Source: Balaenoptera acutorostrata (lineage: Eukaryota > Chordata > Mammalia > Artiodactyla > Balaenopteridae). Taken from it: 64,000 nucleotides of DNA. Every line of letters starts with the position of its first letter. Within the stretch, counting starts at the first letter, position 1. The notes under the pieces are model-generated. The model had not been told where the DNA came from. It searched no databases and saw nothing but the letters and a program-made list of their open reading frames with translations. Of the stretch, positions 24,921 to 34,817 are shown in pieces. The position numbers were made by a program, and so were the translations under genes. The stretch covers positions 57,386,668 through 57,450,667 of the forward strand of contig NC_080080.1 of the NCBI RefSeq assembly GCF_949987535.1, read 5' to 3'.

Positions 24921-25475
24921 CAGTTCTCCCCACTGTAGGGACACTTCCTCACTCCCTGTGACATTTGCCTTGACCATGTGACTTTCTTTGAAATGTCTGT
25001 GGATGTGACACAAGCAGAAAAAACTGTACAGTGGGTCCTCCATAACCACGGGTTCCACATCCCTTGATTCAACCAACCACATTCCGAGCACTATGTTTAC
25101 AGTCTGCAGTTGGTTGAATCGACAGATGCAATATGGAGGGCCAACTAAGGGACTTGAGCATCCCTGGAGTTTGGTATCTGAAGGGGGTCCTGGAACCAAT
25201 CCCACCACCACCCCAGGATTACCAGGGATGACTATATGTGGTCACCTGGACACCTCTGATGGCGGTGATGAAAGTACACTCCTAGTACACCCAAAATGAG
25301 ATACATGAGCAAACATGAACCCTACCCAAAGCTGGAGTCAAACCCTGCTGACCTACAGCCTGAAGCAGAGCTGCCCCAGCAGGCCACAGATACAAGGTGG
25401 AGAAAAATAAATATTTGTAATTGAAAACCTCTGAATTCTGGGATGGTTTGTGTAGCATTATTGAAACAATAGCTG
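24921..25475 (+). mobile_element. Old interspersed repeat (LTR- or L1 3' UTR-like) split by MER2-like element
   Basis: The left part has TGCCTTGACCATGTGACTTT and the right part GAAAAATAAATATTTG, CTCTGAATTCTGGGATGG and TAGCATTATTGAAACAATAG. In order these match a class of old mammalian elements with an AATAAA-bearing 3' end. I cannot decide between an LTR and an old L1 3' UTR. A Tigger-type element interrupts it at 25029-25234. Confidence 0.45.
25029..25234 (+). mobile_element. MER2-like Tigger (TcMar) DNA transposon
   Basis: The start CAGTGGGTCCTCCATAACCA and the end region GGGACTTGAGCATCC, GGTATCTGAAGGGGGTCCTG, GAACCAATCCC and GGGATGACTA match MER2/Tigger ends. The flanking bases are TA on both sides (25027-25028 and 25235-25236), the target preference of this superfamily. 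At about 206 bp it is internally deleted and has no transposase. Confidence 0.88.
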
Positions 25476-25484
25476 TCTTAAGTG

Positions 25485-25690
25485 TTTAGAATGTGGACTT
25501 CAAAGTCAGAAAGGTCTAGATTTGAAGAACCATTTTGCAGCTTAACCATGTAACTGTGCAAACTTCTTAACCTACCTGATTCTCAGTTTCCTCATTTGTA
25601 AAATGTGTGTAATGATGTCAATCTAACAGTACTGCTGTAAAGATTAAATAGCATAATGTATGTAAAACAAACTGTATATGCCTTAGAAAT
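25485..25690 (+). mobile_element. MIR SINE
   Basis: GGACTTCAAAGTCAGAAAGG, CAGCTTAACCATGTAACTGT, CTCAGTTTCCTCATTTGTAA and GTAAAGATTAAATAGCATAA are in sense MIR order. Confidence 0.88.
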
Positions 25691-26110
25691 TCCCCTGTAA
25701 AATAGTTGCTGTCATCATCATCATCATCTTTATAATCAAGTCCTTCTTTCTACAATATAATAGTCCAGGACTCACTGAGTCAATGGTAGCTTGTATCATG
25801 AAATAGCTTATGTAAAGCATCTATAGTAGTCACTTACACAAAATAGAACCTCATTAATATTTCTTTCCTAATAACTCTTTCCCAAAGGCACATTCAGAAA
25901 TGAGTCTCACGATTTTTGTTTCAGTAGCATCCTATGCTAAATAACTAAGGTGACAAAAAATATAGTATATTTTTGCAAAAAGTGATGTAAGCTCACTCTT
26001 TTAGTCCACCCCCGACTGAGGCCAAAATCAAATCACTCTGATAGAAAAAAACTTATATTTCTCTGGTTCTCAAACCCATCTGCTATTTTGTACCCAACAG
26101 TCTGCATAGT

Positions 26111-26159
<49 letters not shown>

Positions 26160-26199
26160 AAGTACTGCTGTGAATCTCCTGCAATTCTGGGGATCTACT
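25691..26199. other. Unique sequence with simple repeats
   Basis: A short ATC triplet run lies near 25714-25728 and a long CA run at 26112-26156. No repeat family or gene is otherwise recognised. Confidence 0.5.
26112..26156. repeat. (CA)22 microsatellite
   Basis: This is an uninterrupted CA run of about 45 bp, the longest pure dinucleotide repeat in the window. Confidence 0.97.
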
Positions 26200-26547
26200 G
26201 CCTTAGTCTGTTTGGACTGCTACAACAAAGTGCCATAAAACGGGTGGCTTAAATAACAAACTATTATTTCTCACAGTTCTAGGGGCTGGAAGTCTGAGAT
26301 CAGTGTGTTAACATGCTTGAATTCTTGATGAAGGCCGTCTTACGGTTTTACAGACTGCCATTTTCTAATTGTGTCCTCCCACGGTGGAGAGAGAGATCAT
26401 GTCTCTGTGTCTCTTCTTATAAGAACACTAATCCTATTCGTGAGGGCTACACCCCCAAGACTTAAATACCTCCCCAAACCCCACCTCATTGGGGTTTAGG
26501 ATACTAAATATGAATTTGAGGCAGACATTAACGTTCAGTTCATAACA
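26200..26547 (+). mobile_element. Common mammalian interspersed repeat, family name uncertain
   Basis: GCCTTAGTCTGTTTGGACTG, CTACAACAAAGTGCCATAAA, GGGTGGCTTAAATAACAAA, TTTCTCACAGTTCTAGGGGC, ATAAGAACACTAATCC, ATTCGTGAGGGCTACACCC and AACGTTCAGTTCATAAC follow, block by block, a well-known dispersed mammalian consensus. I recognise the repeat but not its name with certainty. There is no A tail. Confidence 0.75.
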
Positions 26548-27389
26548 TCTACCTTGTGACTGGGCACCACCATCGTTTCTAGACTCAGCTACCACTTCCA
26601 CTGGGTACCACAGTTCTCAGGTCCCCTGTACTTGACACTGCTGGCACTTCCTATTATGGCCTTCGCTGCTGGTGCTGGTATAGTGAATACCAAGGTACAA
26701 AAGCTACTCAGTATTCTATACTAATGTGAGGAGAAATGGATCCCTTTTCTCACCCATAACAATCTGTCATAAATGAACCAACGTAATAATCTCTTCTGTC
26801 CTAATACCTTACAGAGACTTTAGAGGAAGTAATACTTTAACTTTTTATTCACAACCCTCATTCTCATAATATCCAAAAATGAGCCTACCATGGAAGGAAG
26901 TAAGGAGGGAAGAAGTTGGACCTGGAATAAATCTGAGAGATGGACACCATTCTGTGGCTGGAATTGCCACACTGGGGCCAAGTCTGCTATTGGGCCAATT
27001 CTGCAATTTGCTGTTGGGTCAAGTTTGTTTCCTTTGCCTCTTCTATTAATATGAATTATTCTCCATGAGTCCTCCAGTCCACCTTTTGTAAATTAACTTT
27101 CAGCACACTTAGTCTCACTGAGTCAGGTTTATAATGATATTGCCTTGAGCCTCTGCTATAAATATACTGCCATTTATTTGGTACAAAAAAAATGAATAAA
27201 TGATGAGGGAAAAACTAGAGTGTGGGTTATCATATTCATATACTTAGCATTACTCTATTTTTAACCACTTGGTTATTTAATAAGTAGCTCAAACTTAGCA
27301 TAGCAACAATTGAACTCTTGATCTTTCAGCCAACCCCCAAAACTTACTGTTCTATAGTATTCCCTGTTTGGTAAAAAGCAACTCCATCC
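26548..27389. other. Unique sequence
   Basis: I see no recognised repeat or gene. A loose local duplication (TGCTATTGGGCCAA and TGCTGTTGGGTCAAG) lies near 26985-27030. Confidence 0.45.
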
Positions 27390-28425
27390 TACTACTTGCT
27401 CAGCCTAAGAACCATAAAGTCACCTTTGACTTTTCTGTTTCTCACATTTCACATGCAAAACCAACAGCAAATACTTTTGACTCTTCATTCAAAATATATT
27501 TAGAGTTCAGCCAATTCTCATTGCTTCCATCACTACGATGCTGACTCAGGTCCCCATCATCTCTCCCTGGGCAGTTGTAAAAGCCTCCTAAGGGCCCTCT
27601 GCTTCCACACTAGACCATTTATTGTCTATTCTTAGTAAAGAAGCCTGTGTGATCCTTTAAAAATGTAAATCAGGGGGCTTCCCTGGTGGCGCAGTGGTTA
27701 AGAATCCGCCTGCCAATGCAGGGGACACGGGTTCGAGCCCTGGTCCCGGAAGATCCCACATGCCGCGGAGCAGCTGGGCCCGTGAGCCACAATTACTGAG
27801 CCTGCGTGTCTGGAGTCTGTGCTCCGCAACAAGAGAGGCCGCAATAGTGAGAGGCCCGCGCACCGCGATGAAGAGTGGCCCCCACTTGCCACAACTGGAG
27901 AAAGCCCTCGCACAGAAACGAAGACCCAACACAGCTATAAATAAATAAATAAATAAAATTTAAAAAAAAAAAAATGTAAATCAGAAAATATCTTTGCTCT
28001 GCTCTTAGCCATTTTCCCATCTCACTCATAATAAAAACTAAAGTTCTTACAATATCTATAAGACCCTATATCACCTGACACCCTGGTTCCCCCATACACA
28101 CCCTGTTCCAGCCCACTGACCACCTTGCTGTTTCTTGGTTATCCCAGGTCTATTGCCATCTTAGGGCCTTTGCTCTAGCTGATTGCTCTGGCTGGAACGC
28201 TCTTCCTCTAAATATACTCTTGGGTAACAAATACCCTTACCTCCTACAAACATTTGCTCGGACCTCATTTTTTCAAGCAGACCTATCTTAACACTACTAA
28301 CTGCTCTCTCCTTACTCCCACCTTTACCACCGTCCTCCCATTCTGCTTACCCTGATTTATTAGTTCATTTTTTCCAAACGTATCAGCACCTATCATAGTA
28401 AATACTTTATCCATCTACTGTTTAG
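27390..28425 (+). mobile_element. L2 LINE, about 0.7 kb, split by a CHR-2 SINE
   Basis: ACCTTTGACTTTTCTGTTTC, CAACAGCAAATACTTTTGAC, AGTTCAGCCAATTCTCATTG, then after the SINE CATTTTCCCATCTCACTC, CCACCTTGCTGTTTCTTGG, TTAGGGCCTTTGCTCTAG and CTCTGGCTGGAACGCTCTTC match L2 in sense order. The copy is well preserved for L2. It is cut on the right by the antisense L1 at 28430 and does not visibly resume beyond the L1 pair. Confidence 0.9.
27674..27971 (+). mobile_element. CHR-2 SINE, near full length, cetacean type
   Basis: The tRNA-derived head has box A in CTGGTGGCGCAGTGGTTAAG and box B GGTTCGAGCCC at about 27730-27740. It continues into the long CHR-2 body (GTGAGCCACAATTACTGAGC, GCCGCAATAGTGAGAGGCCC, CAGAAACGAAGACCCAACAC), ATAA repeats and an A-rich tail. 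A perfect 13-bp duplication AAATGTAAATCAG flanks it at 27661-27673 and 27972-27984. Many CpGs remain, so it is young. Open frames read through it on both strands are meaningless. Confidence 0.97.
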
Positions 28426-28429
28426 TTGG

Positions 28430-30464
28430 TTTTTTTTTTAACATCTTTATTGGAGTATAATTGCTTTCCAATGGTGTGTTAGTTTCTGCTTTATAACAAA
28501 GTGAATCAGTTATAAATATACATATATCCCCATATCTCTTCCCTCTTGCATCTCCCTCCCTCCCACACTCCCTATCCCACACCTCTGGGTGGTCACAAAG
28601 CACTGAGCTGATCTCCCTGTGCTATGCGGCTGCTTCCCACTAGCAATCTATTTTACATAGTAGTGTATACATGTCCATGCCGCTCTCTCACTTTGTCCCA
28701 GCTTACCGTTCCCCCTCCCCGTATCCTCAAGTCCATTCTCTAGTAGGTCTGCCTCTTTATTCCCATCTTGCCCTTAGGTTCTTCTGACCATTTTCTTTTT
28801 TCTTTTTTTTAGATTTTATATATATGTGTTAGCATACGGTATTTGTTTTTCTCTTTCTGAATTTCTTCAGTCTGTATGACAGTCTCTAGGTCCATCCACC
28901 TCACTACAAATAACTCAGTTTCGTTCCTTTTTATGGCTGAGTAATATTCCATTGTATATATGTGCCACATCTTCTTTATCCATTCCTCTGTTGATGGACA
29001 CTTAGGTTGCTTCCATGTCCTGACTATTGTAAGTAGAGATGCAATGAACATTTTGGTACATTAATCTTTTTGAATTATGGTTTTTCTCAGGGTATATGCC
29101 CAGTAGTGGGATTGCCGGGTCATATGGTAGTTGTATTTTTAGTTTTTTAAGGAACCTCCATACTGTTCTCCATAGTGGCTATATCAATTTACATTCCCAC
29201 CAACAGTGCAAGAGGGTTCCCTTTTCTCCACACCCTCTCCAGCATTTGTTGTTTGTAGGATTTTAATGATGGCCATTCTGACTGGTATGAGGTGTTACCT
29301 CATTGTAGTTTTGATTTGCATTTCTCTAATAACTAGTGATGTTGAGCATCTTTTCATGTGTTTGTTGGTTATCTGTATGTCTTCTTTGGAGAAATGTTTA
29401 TTTAGGGCTTCTGCCCATTTTTTGGATTGGGTTGTTTGTTTTTTTGACATTGAGCTGCATGAGCAGCTTGTAAATTTTGGAGATTAATCCTTTGTCAGAT
29501 GTTTCATTTGCAAATATTTTCTCCCATTCTGAGGGTTGTGTTTTCCTCTTGTTTATGGTTTCCTTTGCTGTGAAAAGCTTTTAAGTTTCATTAGGTCCCA
29601 TTTGTTTATTTTTGTTTTTATTTTTATTACTCTAGGAGGTGGGTCAAAAAAGATCTTGCTGAGATTTATGTCAAAGAGTGTTCTGCCTATGTTTTCCTCT
29701 AAGAGTTTTGTAGTGTCTGGCCTTACATTTAGGTCTTTAATCGATTTTAAGTTTATTTTTGTGTGTGGTATTAGGGAATGTTCTAATTTCATTCTTCTAC
29801 ATGTAGCTGTCCAGTTTTCCCAGCACCACCTATTGAAGAGGCTGTTTTTTCTCCATTGTATATTCTTGATTCCTTTGTCATAGATTAGGTGACCATAGGT
29901 GTGTGGGTTTATCTCTGGGCTTTATATTCTGTTCCATTGACCTATATTTCTTTTTTTGTGCCAGTACCATACTGTCTTGATTACTGTAGCTTTGTGGTAT
30001 AGTTTGAAGTCAGGGAGCCTGATTCCTCCAGTCTGTTTTTCTTTCTCAATATTGCTGTGGCTATTCTGGGTCTCTTCTGTTTCCATACAAATTGTAAAAT
30101 TTTTTGTTTTAATTCTGTGAAAAATGCCATTGGTAATTTGATAGGGATTGCATTGAATCTGTACGTTGCTTTGGGTAGTATAGTCATTTTCACAATATTG
30201 AGTCTTCCAATCCAAGAACATGGTATATCTCTCCATCTGCTTGTGTCGTCTTTGATTTCTTTCATCACTATCTTATAGTTTTCCGAGTACAGGTCTTTTG
30301 CCTCCGTAGGTAGGTTTATCCCTAGGTATTTTATTCTTTTTGTTGCAAGGGTAAATGGGATTGTTTCCTTAGTTTCTCTTTCTGGTTTTTTGTTGTTAGT
30401 GTATAGGAATGCAAGAGATTTCTGTGTATTAATCTTCTACCCTGCAACTTTACCAAATTCATTG
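28430..30464 (-). mobile_element. 5'-truncated L1, antisense: ORF2 C-terminal part and 3' UTR
   Basis: The plus strand opens with a T10 run (28430-28439) and AACATCTTTATTGGAGTATA, the reverse of a ruminant/cetacean L1 3' terminus. About 370 bp of 3' UTR follows. From 28809 rightward the minus-strand frames encode ORF2p C-terminal motifs (TWKQPKCPSTEEW, YTMEYYSAIKRNE), and near 29980-30270 the stretch after the reverse transcriptase core ([20 protein letters not shown]). Frames are broken by stops and shifts, so it is dead. Truncation is inside ORF2 at about 30464. The right edge abuts another L1 with no spacer. Confidence 0.95.
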
Positions 30465-30465
30465 A

Positions 30466-31560
30466 CCTAATTAAACTTAAAAGTTTTTGCATAGCAAAGG
30501 AAACCATAAACAAGACAAAAGGACAACCCTCAATGGGAGAAAATATCTGCAAACAAAGCAACTGACAAGGGATTAATCTCCAAAATATACAAAGAGCTCC
30601 TGCAGCTCAATATCAAAAAAACAAACAACCCAATCAAAAAATGGGTGGAAGACCTAAATAGACATTTCTCCAAAGAAGACATACAGATGGCCAAGAGGCA
30701 CATGTAAAGATGCTCAACATCACTAATTATTAGAGAAATGTAAATCAAAACTACAGTGAGGTATCACCTCACACCGGTCAGAATGGCCATCATCAAAAAA
30801 TCTACATACAATAAATGCTGGAGAGGGTGTGGAGAATAGGAAACCCTCTTACACTGTTGGTGGGAATGTAAATTGATACAGCCACTATGGAGAACAGTAT
30901 GGAGGTTCTGTAAAAAACTAAAAATAGAACTACCATATGACCCAGCAATCCCACTCCTGGGCTTATACCCAAAGAAAACCATAATTCCAAAAGATACATG
31001 CACCTCAACGTTCATTGCAGCACTATTTACAATAGCCAGGACATGGAAGCAACCTAAATATCCATCAACAGAGGAATGGATAAAGAAGATGTACATATAT
31101 ACAATGGAATATTACTCATCCATAAGAAGGAATGAAATTGTGCTATTTGCAGAGACATGGATGGATCTAGAGACTGTCATACAGAGTGAAGTAAGTCAGA
31201 GAAGAACAAATATTGCATATTAATGCATATATGTGAAATCTAGAAAAATGGTACAGATGAGCTTATTTACAAAGCAGAAATAGAGACACAGACGTAGGGA
31301 ACAAACGTACGGACACCAGGGGAGGAAAGGGAGGTTTGATGAACTGGGAGATTGGGATTGACATATATACACTACTATGTATAAAATAGATAACTAATGA
31401 AACTTACTGTATAGCACAAGGAACTCTACTCAGTGCTCTGTGGTGACCTAAATGGGAAAGAAATCCAAAAGGGAGGGGATATATGTATACGTATAGCTCG
31501 TTCACTTTTCTGTACAGCAGAAACTAACACTGTAAAGCAACTATACTCCAATAAATAATT
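30466..31560 (+). mobile_element. 5'-truncated L1, sense: ORF2 C-terminus and 3' UTR
   Basis: From ACCTAATTAAACTTAAAAG the plus strand follows ORF2 towards its C-terminus. The frame at 30873-31223 carries [29 protein letters not shown] and [13 protein letters not shown]. The 3' UTR has GTATAGCACAAGGAACTC and GCAACTATACTCCAATAAAT, then an AT-rich tail grading into (ATCT)n. It is a more diverged and slightly different 3' UTR type than the antisense L1 beside it, so the two are probably separate insertions. Confidence 0.94.
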
Positions 31561-31565
31561 TAAAA

Positions 31566-31566
<1 letters not shown>

Positions 31567-31614
<48 letters not shown>
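31567..31614. repeat. (ATCT)12 microsatellite at an L1 tail
   Basis: Twelve uninterrupted ATCT units directly follow the AT-rich L1 tail. Growth of a tetranucleotide from a retroposon tail is a known route for microsatellite birth. Confidence 0.97.
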
Positions 31615-31789
31615 CAGGAGCTGAACAAGGAACAGAAAAATCCAAAGAAATAAAGGACTTTCTGTAGTGTTTTGAAAAGTTTGCAACTTATGTAGTAGCA
31701 GATAAAATTTCTAATTGTAAAATGTTAAATTGTAAAATCTAATTTGCAAAATGTTCTCAATAAAGTCATTGAAAATGAAAAAAAAAAAA
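31615..31789 (+). pseudogene. Probable 5'-truncated processed pseudogene: mRNA 3' end with poly(A)
   Basis: Directly after the ATCT run a frame reads QELNKEQKNPKK and stops at TAA (31651-31653). About 105 bases of AT-rich UTR-like sequence follow, then a canonical AATAAA at 31759-31764, and 13 bases later a 12-A tract at 31778-31789. That order (codons, stop, UTR, signal, tail) is what a reverse-transcribed mRNA end looks like. I do not recognise the parent gene. I see no target duplication, and the left junction is hidden by the microsatellite. A chance AATAAA plus A run in AT-rich DNA is the alternative. Confidence 0.45.
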
Positions 31790-32149
31790 GTCTTACAGAT
31801 ACAAGCTTCACATTTGTTGATGCTCTACCTAGTCTCCAGGGACCTAAGAGGTATAAACTGATATGCAAATGGATATTAGTCCAAATAGTTACATCATGAT
31901 GTAATTTTTAGTAACAGGAAAATATCAAACACTGCTAATGTAAAAATGATACAGATGACAGATGTTATAGAGAGAAAGTGGAAGACACTTTGGAACAAAT
32001 AAAATGAAAGTTACATATCAGCTTCATAAACATGTTTTATTTACGTTCCCTCTAAAACAGCATAGGATTTTCCAGGCTCACACACAGATCTCAAATACAG
32101 CATGTTAAAAACAAGAGCTTTTCTCCCCATTTCCCAAACTTTCTCTTTC
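31790..32149. other. Unique sequence
   Basis: No repeat or gene is recognised. Confidence 0.5.
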
Positions 32150-32560
32150 CTTAAGAAGAAAAATGGCACCAACATTTATCCAGTTACTCCCTCACCTTCA
32201 ACACCTAGTTAATACCAGTAACCAAGTTTTGTCAATTCTATTCCATAAATGTCTCTCAAAACCACACCCTTTGCTCTGTAGTTATTAAGTGCTTCTATCA
32301 TCAGAATCAGCCACCATTTCTTTCCTAGACCGCAGGAGCACACTCCTAAGTCGATATCCACCCCAAGTCTTGCCTTTCTCAAATCCAGCCTCCACAAAGA
32401 GCATCTGCTCTTACCATTCCATTGCTGGAAAACCTTTAAATAATTTTGCCTTGTCTTTACAGTCAAGTTTAAAAAAAAAAAAATCTTAACATGGCTTACC
32501 CAAAACTCTTTGATATCTTAATATTGCCTGCCTCTCGAGATTCAAGTAAAGAAAACACTC
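32150..32560 (+). mobile_element. L2 fragment with internal A13 run
   Basis: CATCAGAATCAGCCACCATT, AATCCAGCCTCCACAAAG, TTACCATTCCATTGCTGG and TCTTAACATGGCTTACCC follow L2 sense order. An A13 run at about 32471-32483 interrupts it and looks like local expansion. Confidence 0.55.
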
Positions 32561-32610
32561 TATGCTTGAGTGTAAAGTACACAGAAGGATATTTTAAGAG
32601 TGATGATCTG

Positions 32611-32723
32611 GGGACTTCCCTGGCGATCCAGTGGTTAAGACTCCATGCTTCCACTACAGGGGGCATGGTTGGATCCCTGGTCAGGGAACTAAGATCCCGC
32701 ATGCCACGCGGAGCGGCAATAAA
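32611..32723 (+). mobile_element. CHR-type tRNA-derived SINE with lost A tail
   Basis: GGGACTTCCCTGGCGATCC begins the tRNA-like head. Box A is within TGGCGATCCAGTGG and box B is degraded (GGTTGGATCCC). It ends near GCAATAAAGG without a long A tail. A weak imperfect duplication (TGATCTGGG against TGATCCGGG) may mark the target site. It looks older than the SINEs at 19852 and 27674. Confidence 0.88.
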
Positions 32724-34219
32724 GGGGTGATCCGGGTTAAGTTTCCCCAGAAGCAAACCATAAGACTAGGATTTGAGTCAAGTAGATGATATTGGAGGAG
32801 ACTTAGGAAGTACTAGACAGAGAAAGCCCGTATCTGGGAATTGCAGGTGCTTGCCTTAGGACACCTGTTATGAATAGGAACTATAAGTGCCTAAGGAATC
32901 TGGTGGGGTACCAGCAGCATCTGCTAAAATGGTTACAAACAAAATGAGTCTTTTTTCTGAGGAAAATAATCAGCGCAATAAAGGATCTTGAAACTATATA
33001 ACAGGAATGATGGTTGAAGGAATGAAGACTGTTCCACCTAGAAAAAAAAAGAAATATAAAATCAGAAATTGAATTCTCCACTTAAGAACATAGTTAGCCT
33101 TGATTAGAGGAAAACTATGAAAAGTAAATCATTTGGATATAAAGGTTATTTTATTTATTCAGTTTCTATATTATAATTCTTTTCCTTTCTGCTTATAAAA
33201 AGAAACATGAGATCCAGGACACTTATGACCTAGGGAGCTATATGAAGCACATATTTGCTAATTAATCAGCTTACACTGAAGTCTAAAATGAAATTAAATT
33301 TGGATATGGTCTGTGCTCTGTATTAAATGACAAATTTCTCTGCTGTATTTGTCTGCCACTTAGTGTAAAGATTAAGATTCTCTTGTGATTAAGATTTTAA
33401 TGGGTATCTAAAACCTAAACTTGTATTTTTTAAGAATTGTGGAACATGTTTTAATTAATTATGACATATAATAAAGCATGACTAATATAGGAGATAAATC
33501 TTTCTCCAATTATACTTTTTAATCACATCAGACATATATGAATTCATAATGCATGTTTTTAAAGTTCCTGGCCTTAAAGTTCTGCCTTTTCCTCAAAAAA
33601 AGAATTTAAACAGGCAGGACAGCTTTGGGTTCCGAGATGGCTGTCACATTTGCCTATCTTCTTTCTGCAGAAGTTTGCAACAAGCCTGATTAAAAATAAC
33701 AGTGTTCCTGACAGCTTCTAAACCCTAACCCAATGGAGAGCTTTTATACTTTGACACAGAATAACTACCTATGAATCTTGAAATCCAGACTTATGGTAGA
33801 GGGATTAGACATTCTGTATGGCTTCAGGGGGCAGACTTAAGGCAAAAATGGGAGAAGGATTTCAGCTCAAATGAAGAAGGTGGAGGAGAAAGAAGAAGAG
33901 GAGGAGGAGGAAGACAAAGAAAAGGAGGAGGAGGAGGAGAGGGAGAGGAAAAAAACTTCAAAGTAGCTAGGTTATTTTTAAAGACTGACTAAGGCAAGCA
34001 GTAGAGTTATCTAAGCGTAGAGTTAGCTTGGGGTTTAGAGAGAACTAAAGAGTATCCAGTTGATTGGACCAATCACTTTAAGGTCTGTTTCTAATTTGGG
34101 GCTCTATGATTCTAGACTCTAGGGTTTATCTGGCAATAACATATAAGGTGAATTAGAGGAGAGTGCGGGGATAGAGAAACCAGCTAAGAAGTATCCTAAT
34201 AATACAGGTAAGAAATAAA
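32724..34219. other. Mostly unique, with a GGA/GAA purine tract
   Basis: A purine tract of GGA and GAA units lies at about 33868-33953 and can be read as a Glu/Arg/Gly-rich frame, which is a composition effect. No repeat family or gene is otherwise recognised. Confidence 0.5.
33868..33953. repeat. (GGA/GAA)n purine tract
   Basis: This stretch is nearly all purine on the plus strand, mostly GGA and GAA triplets, with a few pyrimidine interruptions. Confidence 0.9.
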
Positions 34220-34570
34220 GTAAACTCTATAATGATCCTGGAAATGGTGAAGAACAAATAGATATTAAAAATTTGAGCAAGAGAGAGGAAGGACTCAAAG
34301 ATGACACCAAGGTTTGGAGCCTATGTGTAGGGAGGTTAGTAACCACTAACAGAAATAAGGATCCGAAAGGAAAGAGCAGGTTTGGGAGGAAATAACAGAT
34401 CCACTGTGAGTTTAAGGTAGTACTCAATATCGTTAGATACAACAAACAGGTAATTGGAAAGATGGTACTGGAGCTTGGAAGAGAGGCTAGAATTGGGCAT
34501 ATAGAAGTGGAAATTTCCTGCACATTGATTGTAAAAGTCATATCATTAGATAAGATTATCTGCCGAGAGA
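34220..34570 (-). mobile_element. Antisense L2 (more 5' segment)
   Basis: AAAGATGACACCAAGGTTTG, AAAGAGCAGGTTTGGGAGG and TGGAGCTTGGAAGAGAGGC followed by ATATAGAAGTGGAAATTTCC resemble the antisense of an upstream L2 region. It is diverged. Confidence 0.6.
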
Positions 34571-34637
34571 GAGATTATGGAGAGAAAAGAAAACAGACAA
34601 TGAAAGATCGTTCTGTGATGTCTAACTTTAAGAAACA

Positions 34638-34680
34638 GGGGTGGGTGTTGGGAAGGGTAGGGGGGTGGGGGTTAGATGGG
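34638..34680 (+). other. Potential G-quadruplex motif
   Basis: Six or more runs of at least three G lie within about 43 bases, separated by loops of one to five bases. The run order satisfies the usual four-run G4 pattern on the plus strand. Folding is predicted, not shown. Confidence 0.7.
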
Positions 34681-34689
34681 AACAGAAAG

Positions 34690-34800
34690 TGAAGAGAAGG
34701 AGGAGGAGGAAGAGGAGGAAAGGAGAGAGGGAGGAGGTGGGAAGAGGGGAAGGAAGAAAGGAAGGAAGGGAGGGAGGAAGGAAACGAAGGGAGTAAAGAA
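34690..34800. repeat. GGA/GGAA-rich purine tract
   Basis: Almost 110 bp of purine-only or nearly purine-only sequence of GGA, GGAA and GGGA units follows the G4 motif. The reverse strand gives a proline/serine-rich false frame. Confidence 0.92.
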
Positions 34801-34817
34801 CGGGGGTGGGGGGACAT

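Noticed and set aside
22771..26156. CA runs considered as part of a CRISPR-like or satellite array
   Set aside because: They are plain dinucleotide microsatellites with no spacers and no higher-order unit.
27657..27948. Overlapping frames of 71-91 codons on both strands
   Set aside because: These are translations of the CHR-2 SINE, and similar frames appear at the other CHR-2 copy (40140-40584).
29206..29883. Plus-strand frames of 93 and 115 codons
   Set aside because: They are the antisense of L1 ORF2, not genes.
33718..33733. AAACCCTAACCC, a telomere-like word
   Set aside because: Fewer than two repeat units are present, so it is not an interstitial telomere.
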